From contig NZ_JAQMYP010000002.1 in assembly GCF_028369295.1 (NCBI RefSeq), forward strand, positions 62,001 through 126,000: DNA of 64,000 nucleotides, read 5' to 3'. The DNA comes from Streptomyces sp. HD (GTDB taxonomy: Bacteria; Actinomycetota; Actinomycetes; Streptomycetales; Streptomycetaceae). Shown here in pieces: positions 1 through 8,435 of this stretch. Position 1 is the stretch's first letter; each line of letters begins with the position of its first letter. The notes below the pieces were generated by a model. It was not told the origin of the DNA and ran no database searches. It was given only the letters and a program-made list of their open reading frames with translations. Made by a program: the position numbers and the translations under genes.

Positions 1-543
1 GAGGCGCCCAGTGGGTTCAACGCGCGGTTCTCGGCGGTCTGGCGGCGGTACGCGTATCGCGTCACCGACAATCCCGGCGGGGTCGATCCGCTGCTGCGCA
101 GTCATGTCCTCTGGCATGACTGGCCCCTGGACGTAGACGCCATGAACGAGGCCGCCGGACGGCTGCTCGGGGAGCATGACTTCGCGGCCTACTGCAAGAA
201 GCGGGAGGGGGCCACCACGATTCGTACGCTGCAGCAGCTGAGCCTGGTTCGGGGGGACGACGGGATCATCACCGCCACCGTTCGGGCCGACGCCTTCTGC
301 CACAACATGGTCCGTTCGCTGATCGGGGCGTTGCTGTTCGTGGGGGACGGACACCGGCCCGCCGACTGGCCGGGCAAGGTGCTCGCCGCCGGGGTCAGGG
401 ACTCCGCCGTACATGTCGTACGGCCCCATGGGCTGACCCTCGAAGAGGTGGGGTATCCCGCCGACGAGTTGCTCGCCGCTCGGAACAAGGAAGCGCGGAA
501 CCGGCGAACCCTGCCCGGGGTGTCCGGGTGCGAAACCTGCTAG
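1..543 (+). CDS. truA: tRNA pseudouridine synthase A, C-terminal part
   Basis: This is the 3' part of a gene that begins before the window; the frame is open from base 1. TruA converts uridines 38-40 of the tRNA anticodon arm to pseudouridine in the cytosol. The visible protein has the features of the family's second half: a [20 protein letters not shown] segment, then the conserved core strand [19 protein letters not shown]. The extreme C-terminus is an arginine-rich tail of no known function. The catalytic aspartate lies upstream and is not visible. In Streptomyces truA usually follows the rpoA-rplQ ribosomal cluster. Confidence 0.93.
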   Translation, partial: EAPSGFNARFSAVWRRYAYRVTDNPGGVDPLLRSHVLWHDWPLDVDAMNEAAGRLLGEHDFAAYCKKREGATTIRTLQQLSLVRGDDGIITATVRADAFCHNMVRSLIGALLFVGDGHRPADWPGKVLAAGVRDSAVHVVRPHGLTLEEVGYPADELLAARNKEARNRRTLPGVSGCETC

Positions 544-775
544 TTACCTGACATTTGGCAGTAGATAGTGCCGGTGTCTGGACGTACCGGGCGTAAGCCC
601 CGTGGAGCCTCTTACGACCTTCTTACCTCTCGTATAGCCTTTCGTCGCTCGGCCGCTGGTTCGAGCGGCTCGGCCATTGTTCGAATGCTCGAACGTGCGG
701 CATTTCGGCATGGGGAAGGCCGAGTGAGGGTGGGGGTGTCAACGGGCCGTTTCCAGGCCCGGGGGTGGGTTTGGC

Positions 776-2398
776 ATGAGTTCAGTCGGTCCTGCGCGGA
801 CTGGGGGGCACCGTGCCGTGCGCCAGAACAACGGAGGCGGGCGGCGGAAGGCGGGACGGGGTGACGGGGCTCCGCTGGGGCTGCTGCCGTTACCGCCGTC
901 GGACAAGGAGAAGTACTCCTACGCCAGACGGCGGCTGTGGATCCTGACGATCAGTTCGCTGATCAGTTTCTGCTGCCTGGTGGTGAGCCAGTTCAAGCTG
1001 GCCCAGTCGTCGCCGGTGCTGTGGATCTACACGCCGCTGCTGCTGTTCACGGTGCTGTACTACCTGGTGTCGCTGCGGGTGAACGGTTTCACCCGGGACT
1101 TCGACATCGCGCACCACAAGCGGCTGGTGCACAACTGGCGGCCCGAGGTGTATCCGACGGTCGACGTCTTCCTGCCGGTGTGCGGCGAGCCCATCGAGGT
1201 GCTGCACAACACCTGGCGGCATGTGCGGGCGATGGCCGACCGGTATCCCGGGGTCTGCGTTCCGTTCGTGCTCGATGACGGGGCCGGCCCCGAGCTGGCC
1301 GCCATGGCGCGGGACTTCGGGTTCCGCTACGGCACCCGGGAGAACCGCGGCTGGTTCAAGAAGGCCGGCAACCTGCACTTCGGGTTCGGGCAGTCCGACG
1401 GCCGGTACATCCTGATCCTGGACGCCGACTTCACCCCGCGCGCCGACCTGCTCCAGGAACTGCTGCCGTATCTGGAGGCGGACCCGAGCATCGGGATCGT
1501 CCAGTCGCCGCAGTACTTCCGGGTGCTTGACTCGCAGAACTGGATCGAGCGCGGCGCGGGCGCGGTACAGGAGCTGTTCTACCGGTCCGTGCAGGTCTCG
1601 CGGCAGGGGAGCGACGGCGCGATCTGCGTCGGCAGCTGCGCGGTGTACCGGCGGGCGGCGCTGGAGACCAACGGCGGTACGACGCTGATCGAGCACTCCG
1701 AGGACGTGCACACCGGCTTCGACCTGCGGGGGCTCGGCTGGGACCTGCGGTATGTGCCGGTCGCGGTGTCGACGGGGGTCTGCCCGGACAGCGCGGGGGC
1801 CTTCTTCAACCAGCAGTACCGGTGGTGCTCCGGCTCGATGAGCCTGCTCGGCAGCCGGAAGTTCTGGCAGGCGAAGATCCGGCTCTCCAGCCGCCTGTGC
1901 TACATGTCCGGCTTCTTCTACTACATCCACACGGCGCTGTTCACCTTCGCCGCCCCGGTCATCCCGATCGTGCTGCTGCTGATGATGCCGGAGAAGCTCA
2001 TGGTCGAGCATCTGGCGCTGGTGCTGCCCAGCATCATCTACACCACGATCGTCTTCCCGATGTGGCACAGGGCGCCCTACCGGCTGGAGGCCTGGGCGGC
2101 CCGCATGATGTACGGCTGGGCGCATGTCTTCGCCATCTGGGACATCCTCCGCAAGAACCGCATGGGCTGGCAGCCCACCGGCTCCTCCGGCGCCAAGACG
2201 AACAAGACCCGGCGCTTCTGGATCGGCATGTGGGTGTGGAGCGGCGGCACCGCGCTGATCTGGGTCGTGGGAGCGGTCTACCGGACGTTCACCATGGACG
2301 CCCCGGACTTCGCCCTGATCCTGTCCTCGGGGCTCTTCTACGCCCTCGTCGTGGGCCGGGTTCTGGTCCAGCCGCGGGAGAAGGCGGTGACTGCCTGA
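776..2398 (+). CDS. Cellulose-synthase-like processive glycosyltransferase (GT2), membrane
   Basis: This 540-residue protein is an integral membrane GT-A family 2 glycosyltransferase of the cellulose/hyaluronan synthase type, expected to polymerise a beta-linked glycan from a nucleotide sugar and pass it through the membrane. Two membrane segments (about residues 53-73 and 83-101) precede the catalytic domain, which shows VLDDG (D167/D168), DAD (D216, D218), the acceptor-base aspartate in HSEDVHTG (D310) and QQYRW (346-350). About four more membrane segments follow. There is no PilZ domain. A TTA leucine codon at codon 39 (890-892) lies before the first membrane segment, so translation should need the bldA tRNA. 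The stop overlaps the next start (TGATG), so the genes are translationally coupled. The product sugar cannot be read from sequence. Confidence 0.85.
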   Translation: MSSVGPARTGGHRAVRQNNGGGRRKAGRGDGAPLGLLPLPPSDKEKYSYARRRLWILTISSLISFCCLVVSQFKLAQSSPVLWIYTPLLLFTVLYYLVSLRVNGFTRDFDIAHHKRLVHNWRPEVYPTVDVFLPVCGEPIEVLHNTWRHVRAMADRYPGVCVPFVLDDGAGPELAAMARDFGFRYGTRENRGWFKKAGNLHFGFGQSDGRYILILDADFTPRADLLQELLPYLEADPSIGIVQSPQYFRVLDSQNWIERGAGAVQELFYRSVQVSRQGSDGAICVGSCAVYRRAALETNGGTTLIEHSEDVHTGFDLRGLGWDLRYVPVAVSTGVCPDSAGAFFNQQYRWCSGSMSLLGSRKFWQAKIRLSSRLCYMSGFFYYIHTALFTFAAPVIPIVLLLMMPEKLMVEHLALVLPSIIYTTIVFPMWHRAPYRLEAWAARMMYGWAHVFAIWDILRKNRMGWQPTGSSGAKTNKTRRFWIGMWVWSGGTALIWVVGAVYRTFTMDAPDFALILSSGLFYALVVGRVLVQPREKAVTA

Positions 2399-3435
2399 TG
2401 CGGTCGTACATCCGGTCGTACACCCGTGTCCGTACGGCGCTCGCGGCCTGTCTGCTCAGCGGTGTGCTCGCGCTCAGCGGCTGCTCGGTGCTCGCCGGTG
2501 ACGCGTCGGACGGCTCCTCGCAGAGCGGGCGGCAGGGCGAGGCCGGCACCGATGCCGGCGCGAGCCCCGCGGGCGACGTGCCCTACGACGTCGTACCCCT
2601 GCTGAAGCCCGGCAAGAAGTACTTCGGCGCCGCCGTCGACGGCGCCCCGACCTCCATGAAGGGCATCGACGCGTACACGAGGATGGTCGGCAAGCAGCCG
2701 AACCTGGTCGAGTACTACGCCGGCTGGGGCGACGGGTTCGACGCCACCGGTGTGCGCAACGCCTGGCGTGCGGGCGCCATGACGCTGATGTCGTGGGAGC
2801 CCTTCGACACACCGGTCGCCGACATCGCGGGCGGCAAGTCGGACGCGTACATCAAGGAGTACGCGACGGCCGTCCGCAAGCTGAACCTGCCCGTCGTGAT
2901 CTCCTTCGCCGACGAGTTCAACGGGCACTGGGAGAAGTGGGGCACGAAGGACGTGACCCCCGCGGACTATGTGGCCGCCTGGCGGCACATCCACAGGACC
3001 TTCATCGACGCCGGCGCCTCGAACGTCATCTGGGCCTGGTCGCCCAACATCGTCAACCCGGTCAGGAGCGTCAGGCTCAAGCCGTACTACCCGGGCGACG
3101 CCTACGTCGACTGGGTCGGGCTGATCGGCTACTGGACGATCGAGGAGGACAGCGCCTTCGACAGCGTCTTCGGGCCGACCCGGGACCAGGTCCGCACCTT
3201 CACCAGGAAGCCGATGATCCTGCTGGAGACGGCCGCGATGGCCGGTGAGCGGCGGCGCGCCGACATCCGCAGTCTGTTCGCGGGCGTCCGGGCGGACGAC
3301 GACATGCTCGGCTTCGTCTGGTTCAACCATAAAAAGCGTTCCGACTGGCGGCTGGAGGCGAGCCCGCTGGCGCTGAAGGAGTTCAAGCGCCTGGCCGCCG
3401 ACGACAGCTTCGGCTTCGACGTACGGAAGCCGTGA
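2398..3435 (+). CDS. GH26-like glycoside hydrolase lipoprotein
   Basis: This 345-residue protein starts at an ATG overlapping the stop of the GT2 gene. It has an N-terminal signal with lipobox LSGC (lipidated Cys29) and a short Ser/Gly-rich spacer, so it should be anchored outside the membrane. The body resembles glycoside hydrolase family 26 (beta-mannanase/endoglucanase, TIM barrel). FADEFNGHWEKWG supplies the putative acid/base E173, and MILLETAA holds the putative nucleophile E277 near the end of the barrel. Beside a processive synthase it probably trims, releases or edits the secreted polymer, as GH partners do in other exopolysaccharide systems. That role is inferred from context; the substrate is unknown. 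Confidence 0.8.
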   Translation: MRSYIRSYTRVRTALAACLLSGVLALSGCSVLAGDASDGSSQSGRQGEAGTDAGASPAGDVPYDVVPLLKPGKKYFGAAVDGAPTSMKGIDAYTRMVGKQPNLVEYYAGWGDGFDATGVRNAWRAGAMTLMSWEPFDTPVADIAGGKSDAYIKEYATAVRKLNLPVVISFADEFNGHWEKWGTKDVTPADYVAAWRHIHRTFIDAGASNVIWAWSPNIVNPVRSVRLKPYYPGDAYVDWVGLIGYWTIEEDSAFDSVFGPTRDQVRTFTRKPMILLETAAMAGERRRADIRSLFAGVRADDDMLGFVWFNHKKRSDWRLEASPLALKEFKRLAADDSFGFDVRKP

Positions 3436-5198
3436 TGACCTCCCGACACGACCACTACACGCCTCAGCCCTACGATCCGTACGCCGAGGAGGAGTCGGCC
3501 TCCAGCTGGTTCAACTCCAACGGGCGGTATGGGTACCAGCAGGAGCAGTACCAGGAGCCCTACCCGGGGCAGATCCCGTCGCAGCCGCACGGACAGCACG
3601 AGGACCAGCCGACGTACGCGCTGCGCACGGTGCAGTACCAGCAGGTGCCGGACGAGCCCGAGTACCACATCCCCGAAACGCCGGAAGCCGGCTGGGAGAT
3701 GGCGGCGAGCAGGCGGCGGGCCTGGGTCAGCCGGGTCGTGCTGCTGTGCATCATGGCCATCCAGGCGGCGCTGTCGCTGCGGCTGTCCAACACCGCCTTC
3801 CAGGACGAGGCGCTGTACCTGGCGGCCGGCCACGCCGAGCTGGACCACCTGCTCAACGGCACCGAGCTGCCCCGCGACTACGCCGCGTACTTCTCCGGCT
3901 CGCCGCAGCTCTACCCGGTGCTCGCCGCGCTCGTGGACGCGAAGTTCGGGCTGGCCGGGGCGCGGACCCTGAGCCTGCTCTTCATGCTCTGCACGACCGG
4001 GCTGCTGTACTCGTTCTCGCGGCGCCTGTTCAACGAGCGGGCCGCGCTGGCCGCCGCCGCGCTGTTCGCGGTGCTCCAGTCCACGGTCGTCATGGGTTAT
4101 TTCGCCACCTACGACGCGGCCGCGGTGTTCCTGCTGGCCCTGGCCACCTGGATCGTCGTCTGCACCGACCGGGCGCCCGTGATCGCCGTGCTGCCGGCCG
4201 CGCCCGTCGGGGTGCTGGCGGTAGGGGTGAAGTACGCGTCCGCGCTGTATCTGCCGACGATCGTCGTGCTCGCGCTCCTGACCGCGTGGCCGCACAAGGG
4301 CGGCAGGGCCTTCGTGCGGATGGCGCTGCTCGCGCTCGGCATCGGCGGTCTCCTGGCGGCGGGGATGTACACCACCGACCTGATGGCCGGTGTCCGGCAG
4401 ACCACCACCGACCGGGCCCACGGCACCGACACCACCGAGTTCCTGCTGGAGCAGACCGTCAATTGGGGCGGGCTGATGTTCCTGGCCGCCGTCGGCGGTG
4501 CCGTCTCGTACCTGCGCCGCAGCCGTATGAACGAGTCGCCGCTGGCCCTGCGCCTCGGCAACCCCGGCTGGCGCTGGCGGGCCCTGCTCGGCCTGGTGCT
4601 GTGCGGCACGGCCGTGCTGGCACCGGCGTACCAGATCCATCTGGGGACCGTGGTCTCGCTGTTCAAGCACGTCGGCTTCGGTCTGCTCTTCGCGGCGCCG
4701 ATGGCGGGTGTGGGGGTGACCCGCCTGGTGGGTGCGCACTTCCGCTATCCCCAGCTCGGCATCATGCTCTGGACGGCGGTGCTGTGCCTCGGCATTCAGC
4801 AGGCGGACCGGCGTTTCGACATCTGGCCCGACTCCACGAAGATGATCAACGCCATCGAGCCGCATGTGGACCGCAAGGGCAACTACCTCGCCTCGACGCC
4901 CGAGGTGCCCGTCTACTACCTGTACGACCGGGCCGGCCACCACCAGTGGCACAGCCTCTTCGGCATGGAGTACAAGGACGCGAAGGGCAAGTACCACGGC
5001 GGCGACGAGGCCTACCGGGCGGCGGTCGAGGACGGAGACTTCGACCTGATCGTGCTCGACGGGCTCACCAACCCGAGGATGGACGACATCGTCGCCGCTG
5101 CCGTCCGGGGCAACCCGCACTACCGGCTGCTCGCCGAGATCCCGTTCCGCAACGCGAACGGCACGAGCGAGTACCGCATCTGGATCAAGACCTCCTGA
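3432..5198 (+). CDS. GT39-like polyprenyl-phosphate-dependent membrane glycosyltransferase
   Basis: This 588-residue protein has a hydrophilic, Tyr/Gln/Pro-rich N-terminus of about 100 residues, then many membrane segments. The first extracytoplasmic loop carries FQDEALY with acidic D125-E126, the catalytic-type DE motif of the GT-C superfamily (protein O-mannosyltransferase/ArnT-like). Such enzymes use polyprenyl-phosphate sugars on the outer face of the membrane. The start is GTG 3432 or ATG 3435, overlapping the stop of the lipoprotein gene. The next gene encodes a polyprenyl-phosphate mannose synthase-like enzyme that could supply its donor. It could decorate the polymer made by the GT2 synthase or a surface protein; sequence does not decide. 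Confidence 0.78.
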   Translation: MMTSRHDHYTPQPYDPYAEEESASSWFNSNGRYGYQQEQYQEPYPGQIPSQPHGQHEDQPTYALRTVQYQQVPDEPEYHIPETPEAGWEMAASRRRAWVSRVVLLCIMAIQAALSLRLSNTAFQDEALYLAAGHAELDHLLNGTELPRDYAAYFSGSPQLYPVLAALVDAKFGLAGARTLSLLFMLCTTGLLYSFSRRLFNERAALAAAALFAVLQSTVVMGYFATYDAAAVFLLALATWIVVCTDRAPVIAVLPAAPVGVLAVGVKYASALYLPTIVVLALLTAWPHKGGRAFVRMALLALGIGGLLAAGMYTTDLMAGVRQTTTDRAHGTDTTEFLLEQTVNWGGLMFLAAVGGAVSYLRRSRMNESPLALRLGNPGWRWRALLGLVLCGTAVLAPAYQIHLGTVVSLFKHVGFGLLFAAPMAGVGVTRLVGAHFRYPQLGIMLWTAVLCLGIQQADRRFDIWPDSTKMINAIEPHVDRKGNYLASTPEVPVYYLYDRAGHHQWHSLFGMEYKDAKGKYHGGDEAYRAAVEDGDFDLIVLDGLTNPRMDDIVAAAVRGNPHYRLLAEIPFRNANGTSEYRIWIKTS

Positions 5199-5241
5199 GC
5201 GCATCCGCGCTGAGGTGTCCAGGGGAGGGAAAGAGAAAGCC

Positions 5242-6018
5242 ATGACGGAACTCGACGGGTACGACCGACCCCCAGCCGACCCGGTCACCGTGGTGATGCC
5301 GACGTACAACGAGGCCGCGAACCTGCCGCGGATGGCCGAGCTGGTGCTCGGGCTGCCCGTCGACGGGCTGCACCTGAAGATCGTCGACGACTCCAGCCCG
5401 GACGGCACCGGGCGGATCGCCGAGGAGCTGGCCGAGAAGTACAACGCCGACCAGCCCGCCGGGCGGCGCCGGATGAGCGTGCTGCACCGGACCGAGAAGG
5501 ACGGTCTGGGGCGGGCCTACGTCGCGGGCATGAGCGCCGCGCTGGAGGAGGGGGCCGCGTACGTCGTCCAGATGGACGCCGACGGCAGCCACCCGGCGGA
5601 GGCGGTGCCGCGGATGCTGGGGACGGCGGTGTCCTCGGGGGCGGGCCTCGTCATCGGCAGCCGGTATGTCGAGGGCGGCTCGCTGGACGAGGCCTGGGGG
5701 GTGCACCGGGTCCTGCTGTCCCGGTTCGCCAACCGCTACGCCCGGGCCGTGCTCGGCACGAAGATCCGGGATATCACGGCCGGGTTCAACCTGTGGTCGG
5801 CGGCGACGTTGCGGGACCTCGACCTGGGCACGCTGGACAGCGCCGGGTACAGCTTCCAGGTCGAGCTGAAGTACAAGGCCGTGCGGGCCGGGTGCAGTGC
5901 GGTGGAGATCCCGATCCGGTTCGAGGAGCGGACCGAGGGTGTGTCGAAGATGACACTGAGGACGCAGTGGGAGTCGGCGGTCGTGCCGATTCGGTTGCGT
6001 CTGAAGCACCTGGCCTGA
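5242..6018 (+). CDS. Polyprenyl-phosphate mannose synthase-like GT2 (DPM1/Ppm1 family)
   Basis: This 258-residue soluble GT-A enzyme belongs to the dolichol/polyprenyl-phosphate mannose synthase group, which transfers mannose (or a related sugar) from GDP-sugar to a polyprenyl phosphate on the cytosolic face. It shows VVMPTYNEAANL, the donor-binding DDSSPDGTG (D49/D50) and the metal-binding DADGSHP (D112, D114). There is no C-terminal membrane segment, as in the DPM1 single-domain type. ATG 5242 follows a GGGAGGGA ribosome site at 5223-5230; GTG 5215 is possible but less likely. The product would feed the upstream GT39-like transferase. The stop codon lies in the first unit of a 14-bp tandem repeat. 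Confidence 0.85.
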   Translation: MTELDGYDRPPADPVTVVMPTYNEAANLPRMAELVLGLPVDGLHLKIVDDSSPDGTGRIAEELAEKYNADQPAGRRRMSVLHRTEKDGLGRAYVAGMSAALEEGAAYVVQMDADGSHPAEAVPRMLGTAVSSGAGLVIGSRYVEGGSLDEAWGVHRVLLSRFANRYARAVLGTKIRDITAGFNLWSAATLRDLDLGTLDSAGYSFQVELKYKAVRAGCSAVEIPIRFEERTEGVSKMTLRTQWESAVVPIRLRLKHLA

Positions 6019-6069
6019 AGCGGAGGACCTGAGGCAGAGGGCCTGAGGTAGACGTCCTGCAGCAGAGGT
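6014..6069 (+). repeat. 14-bp tandem repeat starting at a stop codon
   Basis: Four degenerate 14-bp units of the type cctgaggcagaggg lie end to end. The first unit (6014-6027) contains the TGA of the mannose synthase-like gene at 6016-6018, and the rest lie in its 3' flank. It is one of nine arrays in this window that begin at a stop codon. Confidence 0.75.
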
Positions 6070-6077
6070 GAGCCGGG

Positions 6078-6106
6078 GCGGCGGCTGACTGGTCGTCGGC
6101 CGCCGC
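6078..6106. terminator. Hairpin terminator between convergent genes
   Basis: The arms GCGGCGGC (6078-6085) and GCCGCCGC (6099-6106) enclose a 13-nt loop between two convergent genes. There is no long T run, as is usual for Streptomyces terminators. It could serve both strands. Confidence 0.6.
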
Positions 6107-6139
6107 TGCTTCTGTCCGGCGTTGCCCGCTCGCGGTCCG

Positions 6140-7027
6140 CTACTCGTTGGCCGCAGCCGACGCCTGTACCTCGCCCCGCTTGTAGAGCTGGCTGCGGGCG
6201 AAGTCCTTCAGGTTGTTGCTGACACGGTAGGCCGCCGTGTCCTTCTCGGTCATGTCCTTGCCGTTGGTGAAGCCGGTGATGGTGAAGTAGACGTAACGGC
6301 CGTAGGCGTTGGCGGTCGAGAGGCAGACGGCGGACGTGCAGAAGTCCTTGATGCCCTTGCCCGAGAGCGACCTGGTGCTGTCCTTCTGGGTGTTGACCTT
6401 GCCGGTGACCTTGGAGGCCTGCGCGGCGGTGTCGAACACGGCCACGCCGACCGTCGCCGCGGTGCCGCCCGTGACGTACGAGACGCGCAGGAAACGGGTG
6501 CAGCCGTTGTCGGTGACGATCTTCGGGAGCCCGCCCGCGGTGACCGCGGAGCAGCTCTTCGTGTCGTCCGTCGCGCCCTTCTTGTACACCGCGTCGCCCA
6601 CGGTCAGCTGGGTGCCCGGGAAGAGGAGCTGGGCGCCGAGCGGGGCGGTGTCCTTGGCCTTGCTGGAGATGAAGTCGATCGGGTTCAGCGGCGGCGGAGC
6701 GCTCGTCGACTCGAACGACGGGGCCGGGCCGGTGGTCTGACCCGGCAGGTTCGAGTTGCCGGGGACGCCGGAAGCCGGCTTGTTCGAGGCGGAGTTGTTG
6801 TCGTTCGCGGACACCACGGCCACGGCGACGGCAGCGCCGATCGCGACGGTGGCGAGTGCGCCGCCGCCGATGAACAGCAGTCGGCGCCGTTTGTTGCGCG
6901 TCTCGGACGCCTCGGCGAGGGCGGCCCAGTCCGGGGTCTCGTCGGCGCCGCCGTTCCACGGCTGCTGGGAATGCGGTTTCCAGGGATCCCACTGGGACTG
7001 GGGTTCCCCCTGCTGCCCGTAGCTCAT
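6140..7027 (-). CDS. Membrane-anchored hypothetical protein
   Basis: I do not recognise a named family. The protein has about 295 residues. A cytosolic Gln/Pro/Trp-rich N-terminus of about 45 residues ends in basic RNKRRR. One membrane helix follows (about residues 51-72, Ala/Val-rich), then a Ser/Asn/Pro spacer and an extracytoplasmic domain of about 190 residues with four cysteines. This layout is common among Streptomyces single-pass surface proteins of unknown role. The start is ATG 7027 (MSYGQQ); ATG 7036 is in frame and equally possible, and neither has a clear ribosome site. It is convergent with the polysaccharide cluster and divergent from the next gene. Confidence 0.7.
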   Translation of the reverse strand: MSYGQQGEPQSQWDPWKPHSQQPWNGGADETPDWAALAEASETRNKRRRLLFIGGGALATVAIGAAVAVAVVSANDNNSASNKPASGVPGNSNLPGQTTGPAPSFESTSAPPPLNPIDFISSKAKDTAPLGAQLLFPGTQLTVGDAVYKKGATDDTKSCSAVTAGGLPKIVTDNGCTRFLRVSYVTGGTAATVGVAVFDTAAQASKVTGKVNTQKDSTRSLSGKGIKDFCTSAVCLSTANAYGRYVYFTITGFTNGKDMTEKDTAAYRVSNNLKDFARSQLYKRGEVQASAAANE

Positions 7028-7100
7028 GGGGCGCATCTTAGACGGGTCGCGGGTGTGCCGCTCCGCCTCAAGAAGCCCATGGGCCCCTAGCGTTCAGTTG

Positions 7101-8435
7101 ATGAGCGAGTACAAAAGCGACATCTCCGGGTGGTTGGTGCGGCGGGCGACCTGGCATCTGTGGGTGGTCGTCGTGGCTGTGCTGGGGGCTCTCGCGGGGC
7201 GTACCGCGCGTGTGACCTCGGACGGAGGGATGGACAACGCCATCGTCGTGCGGGCGGCGCGGGGCTGGTTGGCGGGGGGTTCGCCGTATGACGACCCCCA
7301 CTTCCTCTATTTGCCGAGTGCGGTGCTGGCGGCGGTTCCTCAGGTGCTGGTGCCGCCGGCGGTGCTGGGTGTGCTGGTGCCGGTGGGGGTGGTCGGGTGT
7401 CTGGTGGGGGGCTGGGGCTGCGCGCTGCGGCTGCACGGTGTGGCCCTGCGCAGCCGTTTCGCGGCCCTTGGTCTGATCGGGCTGGCGGTCGGGTTCGCGC
7501 CGTTCGCGCATCTTGTGCTGCTGGGGAACTGGACGGCTACGGCTGTGCTTGCCCTGCCGCTGGGGTTGTTGCTGGCCGGGCGGGGGCGGTGGGTGGCGGC
7601 GGGGGTGGTGTTCGGGGCGGCGGTCGCGTTGAAGCCGTTGCTGGCGCCGGTGGGGTTGCTGTTCGTGTTCGCGGGGCGGTGGCGGGGTGTGGGAGTGATG
7701 GCCGGCGTGCCGGTGGTGGCGTCCGTGGGGGCGGCGTTGGTGCTGCCGGATCCTGCGGGGTTTCTTACGCGGACGTTGCCGTTTCTGCTGCGGGGGGACG
7801 ACGGGTTTGTGCGGCTGTATGAGGCGTCGCCGGTTGCGGTGTTGCCGCGGGTGGGGGTGCCGGTGGCTGTGGCCGGGGGGATCGGGGTGGTCGCTGCGGG
7901 GGTGGGGGTGGTGTGTGCGTATCTGCGGTGGCGGCGTGGGGGTGGTGGGCCGCTGAGGCTTTCGGAGACCGCGGCGATGCTGATGCTTTCGGCGTTCCTG
8001 GTCTCCAGGCCGTCGTACGACCACTATCTGCTGGTTGTTGTGCCTGTGCTGGTGGCTGGGCTGCCGCGGGAGGGGGCCGTCGTTCGGGGGGTGTGGTTCT
8101 GGTTGGCGATGGTTCCGCAGCTTCCTGGGGTGAGCTGGCCCTATCTGGAGGCGGTGGAGCGGAGGGCGTTTCGGGACGCGGTGACGTTGTGCGGTCTGGC
8201 GGTGGCGGTTGCTGTTGGTTGCCTCCGGTCCGCTCGGGTTTTTTCGCCCCCGCCGCCCCTACCCGTCCCGTCCTCCAGGGGCTCCGCCCCTTCGACCCCG
8301 CCAGTGGCTCCGCCCCTGAACCCCACCGGGGGCTCCGCCCCCGGCCCCCCGGGCGATGGCCCACCCACCCACCCGACTCGGTCGGCCAGGAGGCTCGACT
8401 CTGGGGCGTCGGGGGCGGGCGGTGTGGGGGAGTGA
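7101..8435 (+). CDS. GT87-like polytopic membrane glycosyltransferase (DUF2029 type)
   Basis: This protein of about 444 residues has roughly ten membrane segments and resembles the GT87/DUF2029 group of GT-C mannosyltransferases. Visible family traits are DNAIVVRAARGWLAGGSPYD in the first outer loop, a LLGNWTATAVLALPLGLLLA helix pair and SRPSYDHYLLVVVPVL near the end. The donor would be a polyprenyl-phosphate sugar. The last 70 residues or so are Pro/Ser/Gly-rich low complexity. They are encoded by a run of GGCTCCGCC palindromes of the kind normally found between Streptomyces genes, so the natural C-terminus may once have been near residue 375. ATG 7101 was chosen because the family motif starts soon after. 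The stop lies in the first unit of a long tandem array. Confidence 0.72.
   Translation: MSEYKSDISGWLVRRATWHLWVVVVAVLGALAGRTARVTSDGGMDNAIVVRAARGWLAGGSPYDDPHFLYLPSAVLAAVPQVLVPPAVLGVLVPVGVVGCLVGGWGCALRLHGVALRSRFAALGLIGLAVGFAPFAHLVLLGNWTATAVLALPLGLLLAGRGRWVAAGVVFGAAVALKPLLAPVGLLFVFAGRWRGVGVMAGVPVVASVGAALVLPDPAGFLTRTLPFLLRGDDGFVRLYEASPVAVLPRVGVPVAVAGGIGVVAAGVGVVCAYLRWRRGGGGPLRLSETAAMLMLSAFLVSRPSYDHYLLVVVPVLVAGLPREGAVVRGVWFWLAMVPQLPGVSWPYLEAVERRAFRDAVTLCGLAVAVAVGCLRSARVFSPPPPLPVPSSRGSAPSTPPVAPPLNPTGGSAPGPPGDGPPTHPTRSARRLDSGASGAGGVGE
8278..8346. repeat. Three GGCTCCGCC palindromes (Streptomyces intergenic type)
   Basis: Three copies of a GC palindrome (cores GGGGCTCCGCCCC, GTGGCTCCGCCCC and GGGGGCTCCGCCCCC) lie within 70 bp. 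Elements of this kind are frequent between Streptomyces genes. Here they sit inside the 3' end of an open reading frame and encode its low-complexity tail. Confidence 0.7.

Noticed and set aside
890..2125. 411-codon minus-strand frame inside the GT2 gene
   Set aside because: Shadow frame rich in Arg, His and Pro with no motif.
3129..5444. Long open frame of 771 codons on the minus strand
   Set aside because: It is antisense to the GT39-like gene and lies in the mirror frame expected from high third-position GC; the translation is Arg/Gly/His-rich and has no family motif.
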